From Pseudomonas putida (GTDB taxonomy: Bacteria > Pseudomonadota > Gammaproteobacteria > Pseudomonadales > Pseudomonadaceae), in assembly GCA_029953615.1 (NCBI GenBank), contig CP124529.1, positions 1,764,998 through 1,828,997 on the forward strand: a stretch of DNA of 64,000 bases. The letters are read 5' to 3'. Shown here in pieces: positions 18,768-26,712 of the stretch (within the stretch, counting starts at the first letter, position 1; each line of letters opens with the position of its first letter). The translations under genes and the position numbers were made by a program. The notes under the pieces were generated by a model. The model was not told the DNA's origin, did no database searches, and saw only the letters and a list, made by a program, of their open reading frames with translations.

Positions 18768-18860
18768 GCTTCTTCGCGGGCTCGCCCGCTCCCACAGGGC
18801 CTGCACAGATCTCAGACCCTGTGGAGCACCTGTGGGAGCGGGCAAGCCCGCGAAGAAGGC
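18768..18860. repeat. Inverted pair of REP elements (TTCGCGGG type)
   Basis: GCTTCTTCGCGGGCTCGCCC at 18768 and its continuation GCTCCCACAG are mirrored by CTGTGGGAGCGGGCAAGCCC ending GCGAAGAAGGC at 18860. The pair fills the gap between the start of rlmJ and the end of putP. Confidence 0.9.
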
Positions 18861-18879
18861 AACACCAAATCAGCCGGTG

Positions 18880-20359
18880 TTACTTGTCAGCGTGATACGC
18901 CGCATCAGCAGTCTCGAAGCGCTGCACCATCGCCTTCGAAGGGCTGCCCAGCTTGCTCACCACGAGGATGGCGATGCTGGCGAACAGGAAGCCCGGGATG
19001 ATTTCGTACAACCCGAGGGTATCGAAGTTCTTCCACAGGATCACGGTCAGCGCACCGACCACGATACCGGCCAGCGCGCCGTTACGGGTCATGCCCTTCC
19101 ACAGCACCGAAATCAGCACCACCGGGCCAAATGCGGCACCGAAACCAGCCCAGGCGTAGGCCACCAGGCCCAGTACGCGGTTTTCCGGGTTGGCGGCCAT
19201 GGCGATGGCGATCAGGGCCACGGCCAGCACCATCAGGCGACCGACCCACACCAGCTCGACCTGCGAAGCGTTCTTGCGCAGGAAGGCCTTGTAGAAGTCC
19301 TCGGTCAGGGCGCTGGAGCACACCAGCAGCTGGCAGCTCAGGGTGCTCATCACCGCCGCCAGGATGGCCGACAGCAGCACACCAGCGACCCACGGGTTGA
19401 ACAGGATCTTGGCCAGCTCGATGAACACACGCTCGTGGTTCTCGGTGACCGGCCCCGCCAGCTCAGGGTGCGCCGAGAAGTAGGCGATGCCGAAGAAGCC
19501 CACGGCGCAGGTGCCGACCAGGCACAGGATCATCCAGGTCATGGAGATGCGACGAGCTTTGGCGATCGACTTCACCGAGTCGGCGGCCATGAACCGCGCC
19601 AGGATGTGCGGCTGACCGAAGTAGCCCAGACCCCAACCCATCAGCGAAATGATGCCGATGAAGGTCGCGCCCTTGAACATGTCGAAGTGAGCCGGATTCA
19701 CCACCTCGATAGCGGCGAAGGTCTGATCGAAGCCGCCGGTGGAGATCAGCACGATCACCGGGGTGAGGATCAGCGCGAAGATCATCAGCGATGCCTGCAC
19801 GGTATCGGTCCAGCTCACCGCCAGGAAGCCACCAATGAAGGTGTAGGCAATGGTCGCCGCCGCGCCGGCCCACAGGGCGGTTTCGTAGGACATGCCAAAG
19901 GTGCTTTCGAACAGACGGGCACCGGCGACGATGCCGGAAGCGCAATAGATGGTGAAGAACACCAGAATCACGATGGCCGAAATGATCCCGCAGCAGGCCG
20001 CTGTGGTCTTCGAAACGGCTGGAGAAGTAGTCCGGCAGGGTCAGTGCATCGCCGTTGTGCTCGGTCTGCACGCGCAGGCGGCCAGCAACGAACAGCCAGT
20101 TCAGGTAAGCGCCGACGGTCAGGCCGATGGCAATCCAGGCTTCGGACAAACCGGCGAAGTAGATGGCGCCCGGCAGGCCCATCAGCAGCCAACCGCTCAT
20201 GTCGGAAGCACCGGCGGAGAGCGCGGTAACCACGCTACCCAGACTGCGACCGCCGAGGATGTAGTCAGAAAGGTTCTTGGTGGAGCGATAGGCCGCGAAG
20301 CCGATCAGCACCATTGCCGCGATGTAGATCACGAACGTGATCGTTAGTGGGTTGCCCAT
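18880..20359 (-). CDS. putP: Sodium/proline symporter PutP, frame broken by 1 extra base
   Basis: PutP imports L-proline with Na+ (SSS family, 13 membrane helices). The N-terminus MGNPLTITFVIYIAAMVLIG and the conserved SDYILGGRSLGSVVTALSAG and SDMSGWLLMGLPGAIY segments are typical. The frame breaks after FEDHSGLLR: CGGGATCATT appears where CGG-ATC-ATT (LLRIISAIVILVFFTIY) is required. One extra C on the plus strand at 19987-19989 explains it. The corrected length of 492 residues is normal. The rest (GWGLGYFGQPHILARFMAA and onward) reads cleanly to the C-terminus. It is divergent from putA and shares its regulatory region. Confidence 0.93.
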
Positions 20360-20410
20360 ATGTGTGCCCTGGCGTTTGTTTTTATCTCATGCACAACCGC
20401 ACCCATGGCG

Positions 20411-20649
20411 GTTGCACCCAGGCGGCGAATGCTATGCAACAACGCGAAGCGGGTGCAACCATTTTTCACCTGCAAGTTGCACCTTCCAGCGCATTTTCCG
20501 ATAAAGCCCGTTTCTTGCTCCTTTTGGGAGCAATGAGGGCCTTTTTCAGAATAAAACGCACCGAAAACACGCCTTATTAGCGTGCACAACCGAGCAGCTG
20601 ACGAGTTGCACCTTTTTCATCGAAAATTAGGGTTGCACCTGGTTGCACC
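20411..20649. promoter_or_regulatory. Array of GTTGCACC boxes, putative PutA operators
   Basis: GTTGCACC or its complement occurs at 20411-20418, 20452-20460 (GGTGCAACC), 20476-20483, 20605-20612, 20632-20639 and 20642-20649. A related GTGCACAAC lies at 20582-20590. PutA proteins with an N-terminal ribbon-helix-helix domain bind GTTGCA-core sites between putP and putA and repress both until proline is present. The 357-bp gap holds no gene. The clusters sit near each gene start, as expected for repression of both promoters, with AT-rich sequence between them. Confidence 0.8.
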
Positions 20650-20716
20650 CGAATTGTCCTACAGCTACTCTTGGCGCCAGCTTAGGCCACAACCGTGGCA
20701 ATAACGAGGATAAGAA

Positions 20717-23700
20717 ATGGCGACGACCACCCTTGGGGTCAAACTCGATGACCCGACCCGTGAGCGACTCAAGGCAGCAGCGCAGTCCATTGACCGCACG
20801 CCGCACTGGTTGATCAAGCAAGCGATCTTCAACTACCTGGAGAAGCTCGAGGGTGGTGCCACCCTGACCGAACTCAACGGCCATGCCAGCAACCTGGCCG
20901 ACGACGCCGGTGAGGTTCAACCCGACCACAGCCACCAGTGCTTCCTCGAATTCGCCGAGAGCATCCTGCCACAGTCGGTATTGCGCTCGGCGATCACCGC
21001 CGCCTACCGACGCCCCGAGCAGGAAGTGGTGCCGATGCTGCTGGAGCAGGCGCGCCTGAGCGCCCCGCTGGCCGAAGCGACCAACAAGATGGCCGCCGGT
21101 ATCGCCGAAAAACTGCGTAACCAGAAGAGCGCTGGCGGTCGTGCCGGCATCGTCCAGGGCCTGCTGCAGGAGTTCTCGCTGTCGTCCCAGGAAGGCGTGG
21201 CGCTGATGTGCCTGGCCGAAGCCCTGCTGCGCATCCCCGACAAGGGCACCCGTGATGCGCTGATCCGCGACAAGATCAGCACCGGCAACTGGCAGCCGCA
21301 CCTGGGCAACAGTCCGTCGCTGTTCGTCAACGCCGCCACCTGGGGCCTGCTGCTGACCGGCAAGCTAGTGTCTACCCATAACGAATCCGGCCTCACCTCC
21401 TCGCTCACCCGCATCATCGGCAAGAGTGGCGAGCCGATGATCCGCAAGGGTGTCGACATGGCCATGCGCCTGATGGGCGAGCAGTTCGTCACCGGCGAAA
21501 CCATTGCCGAAGCCCTGGCCAACGCCAGCCGCTTCGAGTCCAAGGGCTTCCGCTATTCCTACGACATGCTCGGCGAAGCCGCACTGACCGAGCACGACGC
21601 ACAGAAGTACCTGGCGTCCTACGAGCAGGCCATCCACTCGATCGGCAAGGCCTCCCATGGCCGTGGCATCTATGAAGGCCCGGGCATCTCGATCAAGCTG
21701 TCGGCATTGCACCCGCGCTACAGCCGCGCCCAATACGAGCGCGTGATGGAAGAGCTGTACCCGCGCCTGCTGTCGCTGACCCTGCTGGCCAAGCAATACG
21801 ACATCGGCCTGAACATCGACGCTGAAGAAGCCGACCGCCTGGAGCTGTCGCTCGACCTGCTCGAGCGCCTGTGCTTCGAGCCGTCGCTGGCCGGCTGGAA
21901 CGGCATCGGCTTCGTCATCCAGGCCTACCAGAAGCGCTGCCCGTACGTGATCGACTACGTCATCGACCTGGCCAAGCGCAGCCGCCACCGCCTGATGATC
22001 CGCCTGGTGAAAGGCGCCTACTGGGACAGCGAAATCAAGCGCGCCCAGGTCGAAGGCCTGGAAGGCTACCCGGTCTACACCCGCAAGGTGTACACCGACG
22101 TGTCCTACGTCGCCTGCGCCCGCAAGCTGCTGGCCGTGCCAGAAGCCATCTACCCGCAGTTCGCCACCCACAACGCCCACACCCTGTCGGCCATCTACCA
22201 CATTGCCGGTCAGAACTATTACCCGGGCCAGTACGAGTTCCAGTGCCTGCACGGCATGGGCGAGCCGCTGTACGAGCAAGTGGTCGGCAAGATTTCCGAA
22301 GGCAAGCTGAACCGCCCGTGCCGCGTCTATGCACCGGTCGGCACCCACGAAACGCTGCTGGCCTACCTGGTGCGTCGCCTGCTGGAAAACGGCGCCAACA
22401 CCTCGTTCGTCAACCGCATCGCCGACCACTCGATCTCCATCCAGGAACTGGTTGCCGACCCGGTCGCCAGCATCGAGCGCATGGGCACCCAGGAAGGCAG
22501 TATCGGCCTGCCGCACCCACGCATCCCGCTGCCGCGTGACCTGTATGGCAGCGAGCGGGCCAACTCGGCCGGCATCGACATGGCCAACGAACACCGTCTG
22601 GCGTCGCTGTCCTGCGCCATGCTGGCCACCGCCCACAACGACTGGAAAGCCGCCCCGTTGCTGGCCTGCGCCGCCAGCGAAGGCGTCGCCGCAGCCGTGC
22701 TGAACCCGGCAGATCACCGCGACGTGGTCGGCCATGTGCAGGAAGCCACTGTCGTCGACGTCGAAAATGCCATCCAGTGCGCACTGAATGCCGCACCGAT
22801 CTGGCAGGCCACCCCGCCGGCCGAACGTGCTGCCATTCTGGAGCGCACCGCCGACCTGATGGAGGCCGAAATCCAGCCGCTGATGGGTCTGCTGATCCGC
22901 GAAGCCGGCAAGACCTTCGCCAACGCCATCGCCGAAGTACGTGAAGCCGTGGACTTCCTGCGCTACTACGCGGTACAGGCGCGCAACGACTTCAGCAACG
23001 ACGCCCACCGCCCACTGGGCCCTGTAGTGTGCATCAGCCCGTGGAACTTCCCGCTGGCGATCTTCACCGGCCAGGTGGCCGCAGCGCTCGCCGCCGGCAA
23101 CCCGGTACTGGCCAAGCCCGCCGAGCAAACCCCGCTGATCGCGGCCCAGGCCGTTCGCCTGCTGCTGGAAGCCGGTATTCCGGAAGGCGTGCTGCAGTTG
23201 CTGCCAGGCCGCGGTGAAACCGTCGGTGCCGGCCTGGTCGGTGACGAGCGCGTCAAAGGCGTAATGTTCACCGGTTCCACCGAAGTGGCCCGCCTGCTGC
23301 AGCGCAACGTCGCCGGTCGCCTGGACAACCAGGGCCGCCCGATCCCGCTGATCGCCGAAACCGGCGGCCAGAACGCGATGATCGTCGACTCCTCGGCACT
23401 GACCGAGCAGGTGGTGATCGATGTAGTGTCCTCGGCCTTCGACAGCGCCGGCCAGCGTTGCTCGGCCCTGCGCGTGCTGTGCCTGCAGGAAGACTCCGCC
23501 GACCGCGTGATCGAAATGCTCAAGGGCGCCATGGCCGAAAGCCGCCTGGGCTGCCCGGACCGCCTGGCCGTGGACATTGGCCCGGTGATCGACGCCGAAG
23601 CCAAGGCCGGTATCGAGAAGCACATCCAGGGCATGCGTGAGAAAGGTCGCTCGGTCTATCAGGTGGCGATTGCCGATGCTGCCGAGATCAAGCGTGGCAC

Positions 23701-24670
23701 CTTCGTCATGCCGACCCTGATCGAGCTGGAAAGCTTCGACGAGCTCAAGCGTGAAATCTTCGGCCCGGTGCTGCACGTGGTGCGCTACAACCGCCGCAAC
23801 CTGGACCAGCTGATCGAGCAGATCAACAATTCCGGCTATGGCCTGACCCTCGGCGTGCACACCCGCATCGACGAGACCATCGCCAAGGTGGTGGAAACCG
23901 CCAATGCCGGCAACATGTACGTCAACCGCAACATCGTCGGTGCGGTGGTGGGCGTGCAGCCGTTCGGCGGTGAAGGCCTGTCCGGCACCGGCCCGAAAGC
24001 CGGCGGCCCGCTGTATCTGTACCGCCTGCTGTCGACCCGCCCGGCCGACGCGATTGGCCGCCACTTCCAGCAGCAGGACGGCGAAGGCAAGCCTGACCGC
24101 GCCCTGCACGAACAGCTGATCAAGCCGCTGCACGGCCTGAAGGCCTGGGCCGAGAGCAACCAGCTGGCCGACCTGGCCGCGCTGTGCAGCCAGTTCGCCA
24201 GCCAGTCGCAAAGCGGCATCGCCCGCCTGCTGCCGGGCCCGACCGGCGAGCGCAACAGCTACACCATCCTGCCGCGCGAGCACGTGCTGTGCCTGGCCGA
24301 CAACGAGGCCGATCTGCTGGCGCAGTTCGCCGCAGTGCTGGCGGTTGGCAGCTCGGCGGTATGGGCTGACGGCGAGCCGGGCAAGGCCTTGCGTGCCCGC
24401 CTGCCGCGTGAGCTGCAGGCCAAGGTCAAGCTGGTAGCGGACTGGAACAAGGATGAAGTGGCGTTCGACGCCGTGATCCACCACGGCGACTCGGACCAAC
24501 TGCGCGGCGTGTGCCAGCAGGTGGCCAAGCGTGCCGGGGCGATCGTCGGCGTGCACGGGCTGTCCAGCGGGGATCATCAGATTGCGCTGGAGCGCCTGGT
24601 GATCGAGCGGGCAGTGAGTGTGAACACTGCGGCTGCCGGCGGTAATGCCAGCTTGATGACCATTGGCTGA
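20717..24670 (+). CDS. putA: Trifunctional PutA: DNA-binding repressor, proline dehydrogenase, P5C dehydrogenase
   Basis: A 1317-residue protein oxidising proline to glutamate. Residues 1-47 form a ribbon-helix-helix DNA-binding domain (TLGVKLDDPTRERLKAAAQS). The FAD-dependent proline dehydrogenase barrel covers about 260-560, with RLVKGAYWDSEIK near 430. The aldehyde dehydrogenase part covers about 650-1110: CISPWNFPLAIFTGQ near 770, FTGSTEVARLL near 850, the general-base Glu in LIAETGGQNAM near 878, and catalytic Cys915 in SAGQRCSALR. A C-terminal ALDH-like extension follows. GAGGATAAG precedes the ATG. It probably autoregulates through the GTTGCACC boxes upstream. The frame is intact. Confidence 0.97.
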   Translation: MATTTLGVKLDDPTRERLKAAAQSIDRTPHWLIKQAIFNYLEKLEGGATLTELNGHASNLADDAGEVQPDHSHQCFLEFAESILPQSVLRSAITAAYRRPEQEVVPMLLEQARLSAPLAEATNKMAAGIAEKLRNQKSAGGRAGIVQGLLQEFSLSSQEGVALMCLAEALLRIPDKGTRDALIRDKISTGNWQPHLGNSPSLFVNAATWGLLLTGKLVSTHNESGLTSSLTRIIGKSGEPMIRKGVDMAMRLMGEQFVTGETIAEALANASRFESKGFRYSYDMLGEAALTEHDAQKYLASYEQAIHSIGKASHGRGIYEGPGISIKLSALHPRYSRAQYERVMEELYPRLLSLTLLAKQYDIGLNIDAEEADRLELSLDLLERLCFEPSLAGWNGIGFVIQAYQKRCPYVIDYVIDLAKRSRHRLMIRLVKGAYWDSEIKRAQVEGLEGYPVYTRKVYTDVSYVACARKLLAVPEAIYPQFATHNAHTLSAIYHIAGQNYYPGQYEFQCLHGMGEPLYEQVVGKISEGKLNRPCRVYAPVGTHETLLAYLVRRLLENGANTSFVNRIADHSISIQELVADPVASIERMGTQEGSIGLPHPRIPLPRDLYGSERANSAGIDMANEHRLASLSCAMLATAHNDWKAAPLLACAASEGVAAAVLNPADHRDVVGHVQEATVVDVENAIQCALNAAPIWQATPPAERAAILERTADLMEAEIQPLMGLLIREAGKTFANAIAEVREAVDFLRYYAVQARNDFSNDAHRPLGPVVCISPWNFPLAIFTGQVAAALAAGNPVLAKPAEQTPLIAAQAVRLLLEAGIPEGVLQLLPGRGETVGAGLVGDERVKGVMFTGSTEVARLLQRNVAGRLDNQGRPIPLIAETGGQNAMIVDSSALTEQVVIDVVSSAFDSAGQRCSALRVLCLQEDSADRVIEMLKGAMAESRLGCPDRLAVDIGPVIDAEAKAGIEKHIQGMREKGRSVYQVAIADAAEIKRGTFVMPTLIELESFDELKREIFGPVLHVVRYNRRNLDQLIEQINNSGYGLTLGVHTRIDETIAKVVETANAGNMYVNRNIVGAVVGVQPFGGEGLSGTGPKAGGPLYLYRLLSTRPADAIGRHFQQQDGEGKPDRALHEQLIKPLHGLKAWAESNQLADLAALCSQFASQSQSGIARLLPGPTGERNSYTILPREHVLCLADNEADLLAQFAAVLAVGSSAVWADGEPGKALRARLPRELQAKVKLVADWNKDEVAFDAVIHHGDSDQLRGVCQQVAKRAGAIVGVHGLSSGDHQIALERLVIERAVSVNTAAAGGNASLMTIG

Positions 24671-24690
24671 GGCTGAGGGTTGTTGAAGAA

Positions 24691-24717
24691 AAGGGAGAGC
24701 TTCGGCTCTCCTTTTTT
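24691..24717 (+). terminator. Rho-independent terminator of putA
   Basis: GGAGAGC, loop TTCG, GCTCTCC, then six T residues, 21 bases after the putA stop. The UUCG-type tetraloop and T-run make this a strong intrinsic terminator. Confidence 0.92.
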
Positions 24718-24742
24718 ATGGGCGCATGTCTTGAGATGTTTT

Positions 24743-24792
24743 GCGCCTATGAGATCGAGCGCCGCCCGCGCGGCGCTCGATCTCATAGGCGC
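24743..24792. repeat. Long perfect palindrome related to the repeat at 1030
   Basis: The arm GCGCCTATGAGATCGAGCGC plus CGC (24743-24765) pairs perfectly with 24770-24792 around a 4-base loop, a 23-bp stem. The inner 13 bases of the arm are the same as in the element at 1030-1059. It lies after the putA terminator in a gap without genes. Confidence 0.8.
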
Positions 24793-24846
24793 TGCAAAAC
24801 TCTCGGCATACACCTGGCAGCCTTCATGCAACCTGAAGCCAACCCC

Positions 24847-25110
24847 TCACTGCTTCATCCCCAACTCAGCATCATCCATCAGCGCCTTGGCCATCGCACT
24901 CAGGTAGTGCGCAGCCCAGATCATCATCGGCTTCTCATCCATCAGCCCGGTTATGGTCAGCTCTCGCACATACCCCATCAACTCCGAAGACTGCTCGCGC
25001 GCATCCCTGCACGGGATGCCAGGCTCGATGCGGAACAGCGGGTGGGTGCCGTTTTCACCCTGATAGAACGTGGTCTTGCCGACGGTGAATTGGGTGTCTT
25101 CTGTTGTCAT
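24847..25110 (-). CDS. Small DUF3077-like protein
   Basis: An 87-residue acidic protein (FTVGKTTFYQGENGTHPLFR, then a helical end GLMDEKPMMIWAAHYLSAMA). The pattern fits the DUF3077 family, small pseudomonad proteins of unknown role that usually occur in several copies per genome. No signal peptide or membrane segment. It is convergent with putA and separated from it by the terminator and palindrome. Confidence 0.72.
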   Translation of the reverse strand: MTTEDTQFTVGKTTFYQGENGTHPLFRIEPGIPCRDAREQSSELMGYVRELTITGLMDEKPMMIWAAHYLSAMAKALMDDAELGMKQ

Positions 25111-25143
25111 TGTTCAATCCCCTGATAATTCTTGACTGCCTGG

Positions 25144-25240
25144 GCCGGCCTCTTCGCGGGCGCGCCCGCTCCCACAGGATCACCACAGGCATCAAGACTT
25201 GCACCGTACCTGTGGGAGCGGGCATGCCCGCGAAAGGGCC
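25144..25240. repeat. Inverted pair of REP elements
   Basis: GCCGGCCTCTTCGCGGGCGC with CGCCCGCTCCCACAGG (25144 onward) is mirrored by CCTGTGGGAGCGGGCATGCC ending CGCGAAAGGGCCC at 25240. Confidence 0.88.
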
Positions 25241-25783
25241 CGTTCAGACGACATATCAACAAAGCCTTACAGCAGGCATCTGCCCCGGCTTCGGGCTGTC
25301 TTCACAGAAAAGGGTATCGTGGGGTGGATCGGGGACATTCTTCAGCATCATGGTTCACCTGGTAATGATGGCCACCACACACCTGCTGTCAAACAAGAGG
25401 GTGGCAGCTGTACATGGGTTGACAGACCGGTAGGCAAACCAAAACCCGGCGCACACGAAGTGCCCCACGCACAGCTGCCATAAAGGCAAAGCCATGCGGT
25501 TTGACCTGGTCGGCCTGTCAAAGCCGGTCACTGATTTCGCAGCGACCACCCGAGACTATGGCCCTACCCAGAGCACCGCAATGGCTAGAAGGGGGTTGGG
25601 AGTATGTTTGGGAAATGGACTACATGGAATAGGCAAAAACCTAAAAAACTGCCGGGTTGCTGACTGAAATGCGGTAGGGCTGGCAAGTTTCACCTCGCCC
25701 TTTGCAGCGTGCCTGCGTGACCGAGCGCCGCTCGGTCGCACAGATATAGAAGGAACCTAAGCAAGTACCGTTGATGCCCTCGC
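25241..25783. other. Gene-free stretch entering low-GC patch
   Basis: No reading frame here looks coding by codon bias or start site. A short hairpin, ACCGAGCGCCGCTCGGT, occurs near 25719-25737 just before the end of the membrane-protein gene. Base composition falls toward the low-GC region that follows. It may be decayed sequence at the edge of an acquired segment. Confidence 0.5.
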
Positions 25784-26215
25784 TCATCCGAGCCTTCGCC
25801 AGAGCCACCAAAGGCTCAGGATTTTAGCCCCTTCAGAAGCTGCGAAAAGGCTCAACCAAACCCACGTACTGGTGTCTGGCAATAATAGAAACAAAGAAAT
25901 CGACGGAACTATAAACAAGACACGAAATGGAAATTGAACGAAAGCCAGATAACACCCGGATCTTCTCCCCATACAAAGTAATATGCTACTGGCAACAAGG
26001 GATACCTGGACAATCAGCCCCATCCACACCATGAACTCAAGCCCTCCCCCCCACTGCTCCATGTTTGCAAGGGCGGAATTGAAATCACTCACAAAGGGGA
26101 TCACACCTCTATTCAGGCTACTGACCACAACGAAAGAAATGTAAAAAGCATCCATACCCCCCCAAAACAAACCGACCAAACGCATTGACCTTATCAAACC
26201 GATGCCCCAGTTCAT
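25784..26215 (-). CDS. Unrecognised small membrane protein, low GC
   Basis: A 143-residue protein with about four hydrophobic segments (SMRLVGLFWGGMDAFYISFV, GLEFMVWMGLIVQVSLVASS, VLFIVPSISLFLLLP and WVWLSLFAASEGAKILSLWW). I do not recognise a family. Its ATG overlaps the stop of the upstream gene by 4 bases (ATGA), so the two are co-translated. GC content and codon choice are clearly lower than in all neighbours, which points to horizontal transfer. Small paired genes with a multi-helix partner often include an immunity protein, but nothing here proves that. Confidence 0.6.
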   Translation of the reverse strand: MNWGIGLIRSMRLVGLFWGGMDAFYISFVVVSSLNRGVIPFVSDFNSALANMEQWGGGLEFMVWMGLIVQVSLVASSILLCMGRRSGCYLAFVQFPFRVLFIVPSISLFLLLPDTSTWVWLSLFAASEGAKILSLWWLWRRLG

Positions 26216-26526
26216 TTATCTTTTAACTCATATTCTTCATTTGCGATTATTGGTCGCCAATGCCATGAGGCTCCCGACACATCCCAGGCATCATCAGCCT
26301 CCACATAAATTTGCGTTATTTTACGTTCCATTCCATATCTGTGGATTGCGGAAGATGGCGAAAAATCCCGCTCATCTTCATCAAGCGGCACCCATTCCTG
26401 CGTAACTGTTCTGGTCGTATTCGCAAAATCTTTCCCTGACGACAAGAAGACTCGCCCCTCATCTCCTCTTGATGTCAGGAAATTCGCAACAAAGGCAGCA
26501 CTCGAAGCAAGTTTATTAACACGCAT
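26212..26526 (-). CDS. Unrecognised small soluble protein, low GC, coupled to membrane partner
   Basis: About 104 residues from ATG 26526 (MRVNKLASSAAFVANFLTSR), which has GGAAG 9 bases upstream. An earlier ATG at 26559 adds 11 residues but lacks a ribosome site. The body is polar with TQEWVPLDEDERDFSPSSAI and ends EYELKDK. No family recognised. The stop overlaps the start of the membrane protein gene. The pair is separated from the acyl-CoA dehydrogenase gene by about 190 bp of low-GC sequence with no clear feature. It could be the remaining 3' end of a longer lost gene. Confidence 0.55.
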   Translation of the reverse strand: MRVNKLASSAAFVANFLTSRGDEGRVFLSSGKDFANTTRTVTQEWVPLDEDERDFSPSSAIHRYGMERKITQIYVEADDAWDVSGASWHWRPIIANEEYELKDK

Positions 26527-26712
26527 GGATGTTAACTTCCACTTGCCCGGACCACTCATCGCAGAAAATCTTTCATGGAAAGCAACACCTGTACGGATGC
26601 CAAACCGCAGGTCTCATTACACTTTCACAACCCATATCACCCAAACCTATTAACCTGTCCCCCACCCCGCCGCCCTCCTACACTCCCAGCATCCCGCCTC
26701 AGGACCGCGACC

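Noticed and set aside
18768..18860. Short repeats read as a CRISPR array
   Set aside because: These are single inverted pairs with hairpin arms, not direct repeats with regular spacers, and no cas gene is present.
21365..24577. Very long open frame antisense to putA (over 1000 codons)
   Set aside because: High-GC codon bias keeps the opposite strand open. The frame has no ribosome site and no recognisable domain, while putA is complete on the other strand. The same holds for long antisense frames over tkt (50398-52443), epd/pgk (48337-50295) and the carbamoyltransferase gene (15871-17661).
25355..25549. 64-codon hydrophobic frame on the minus strand
   Set aside because: No ribosome site, no family resemblance and codon use unlike coding sequence; left as non-coding.
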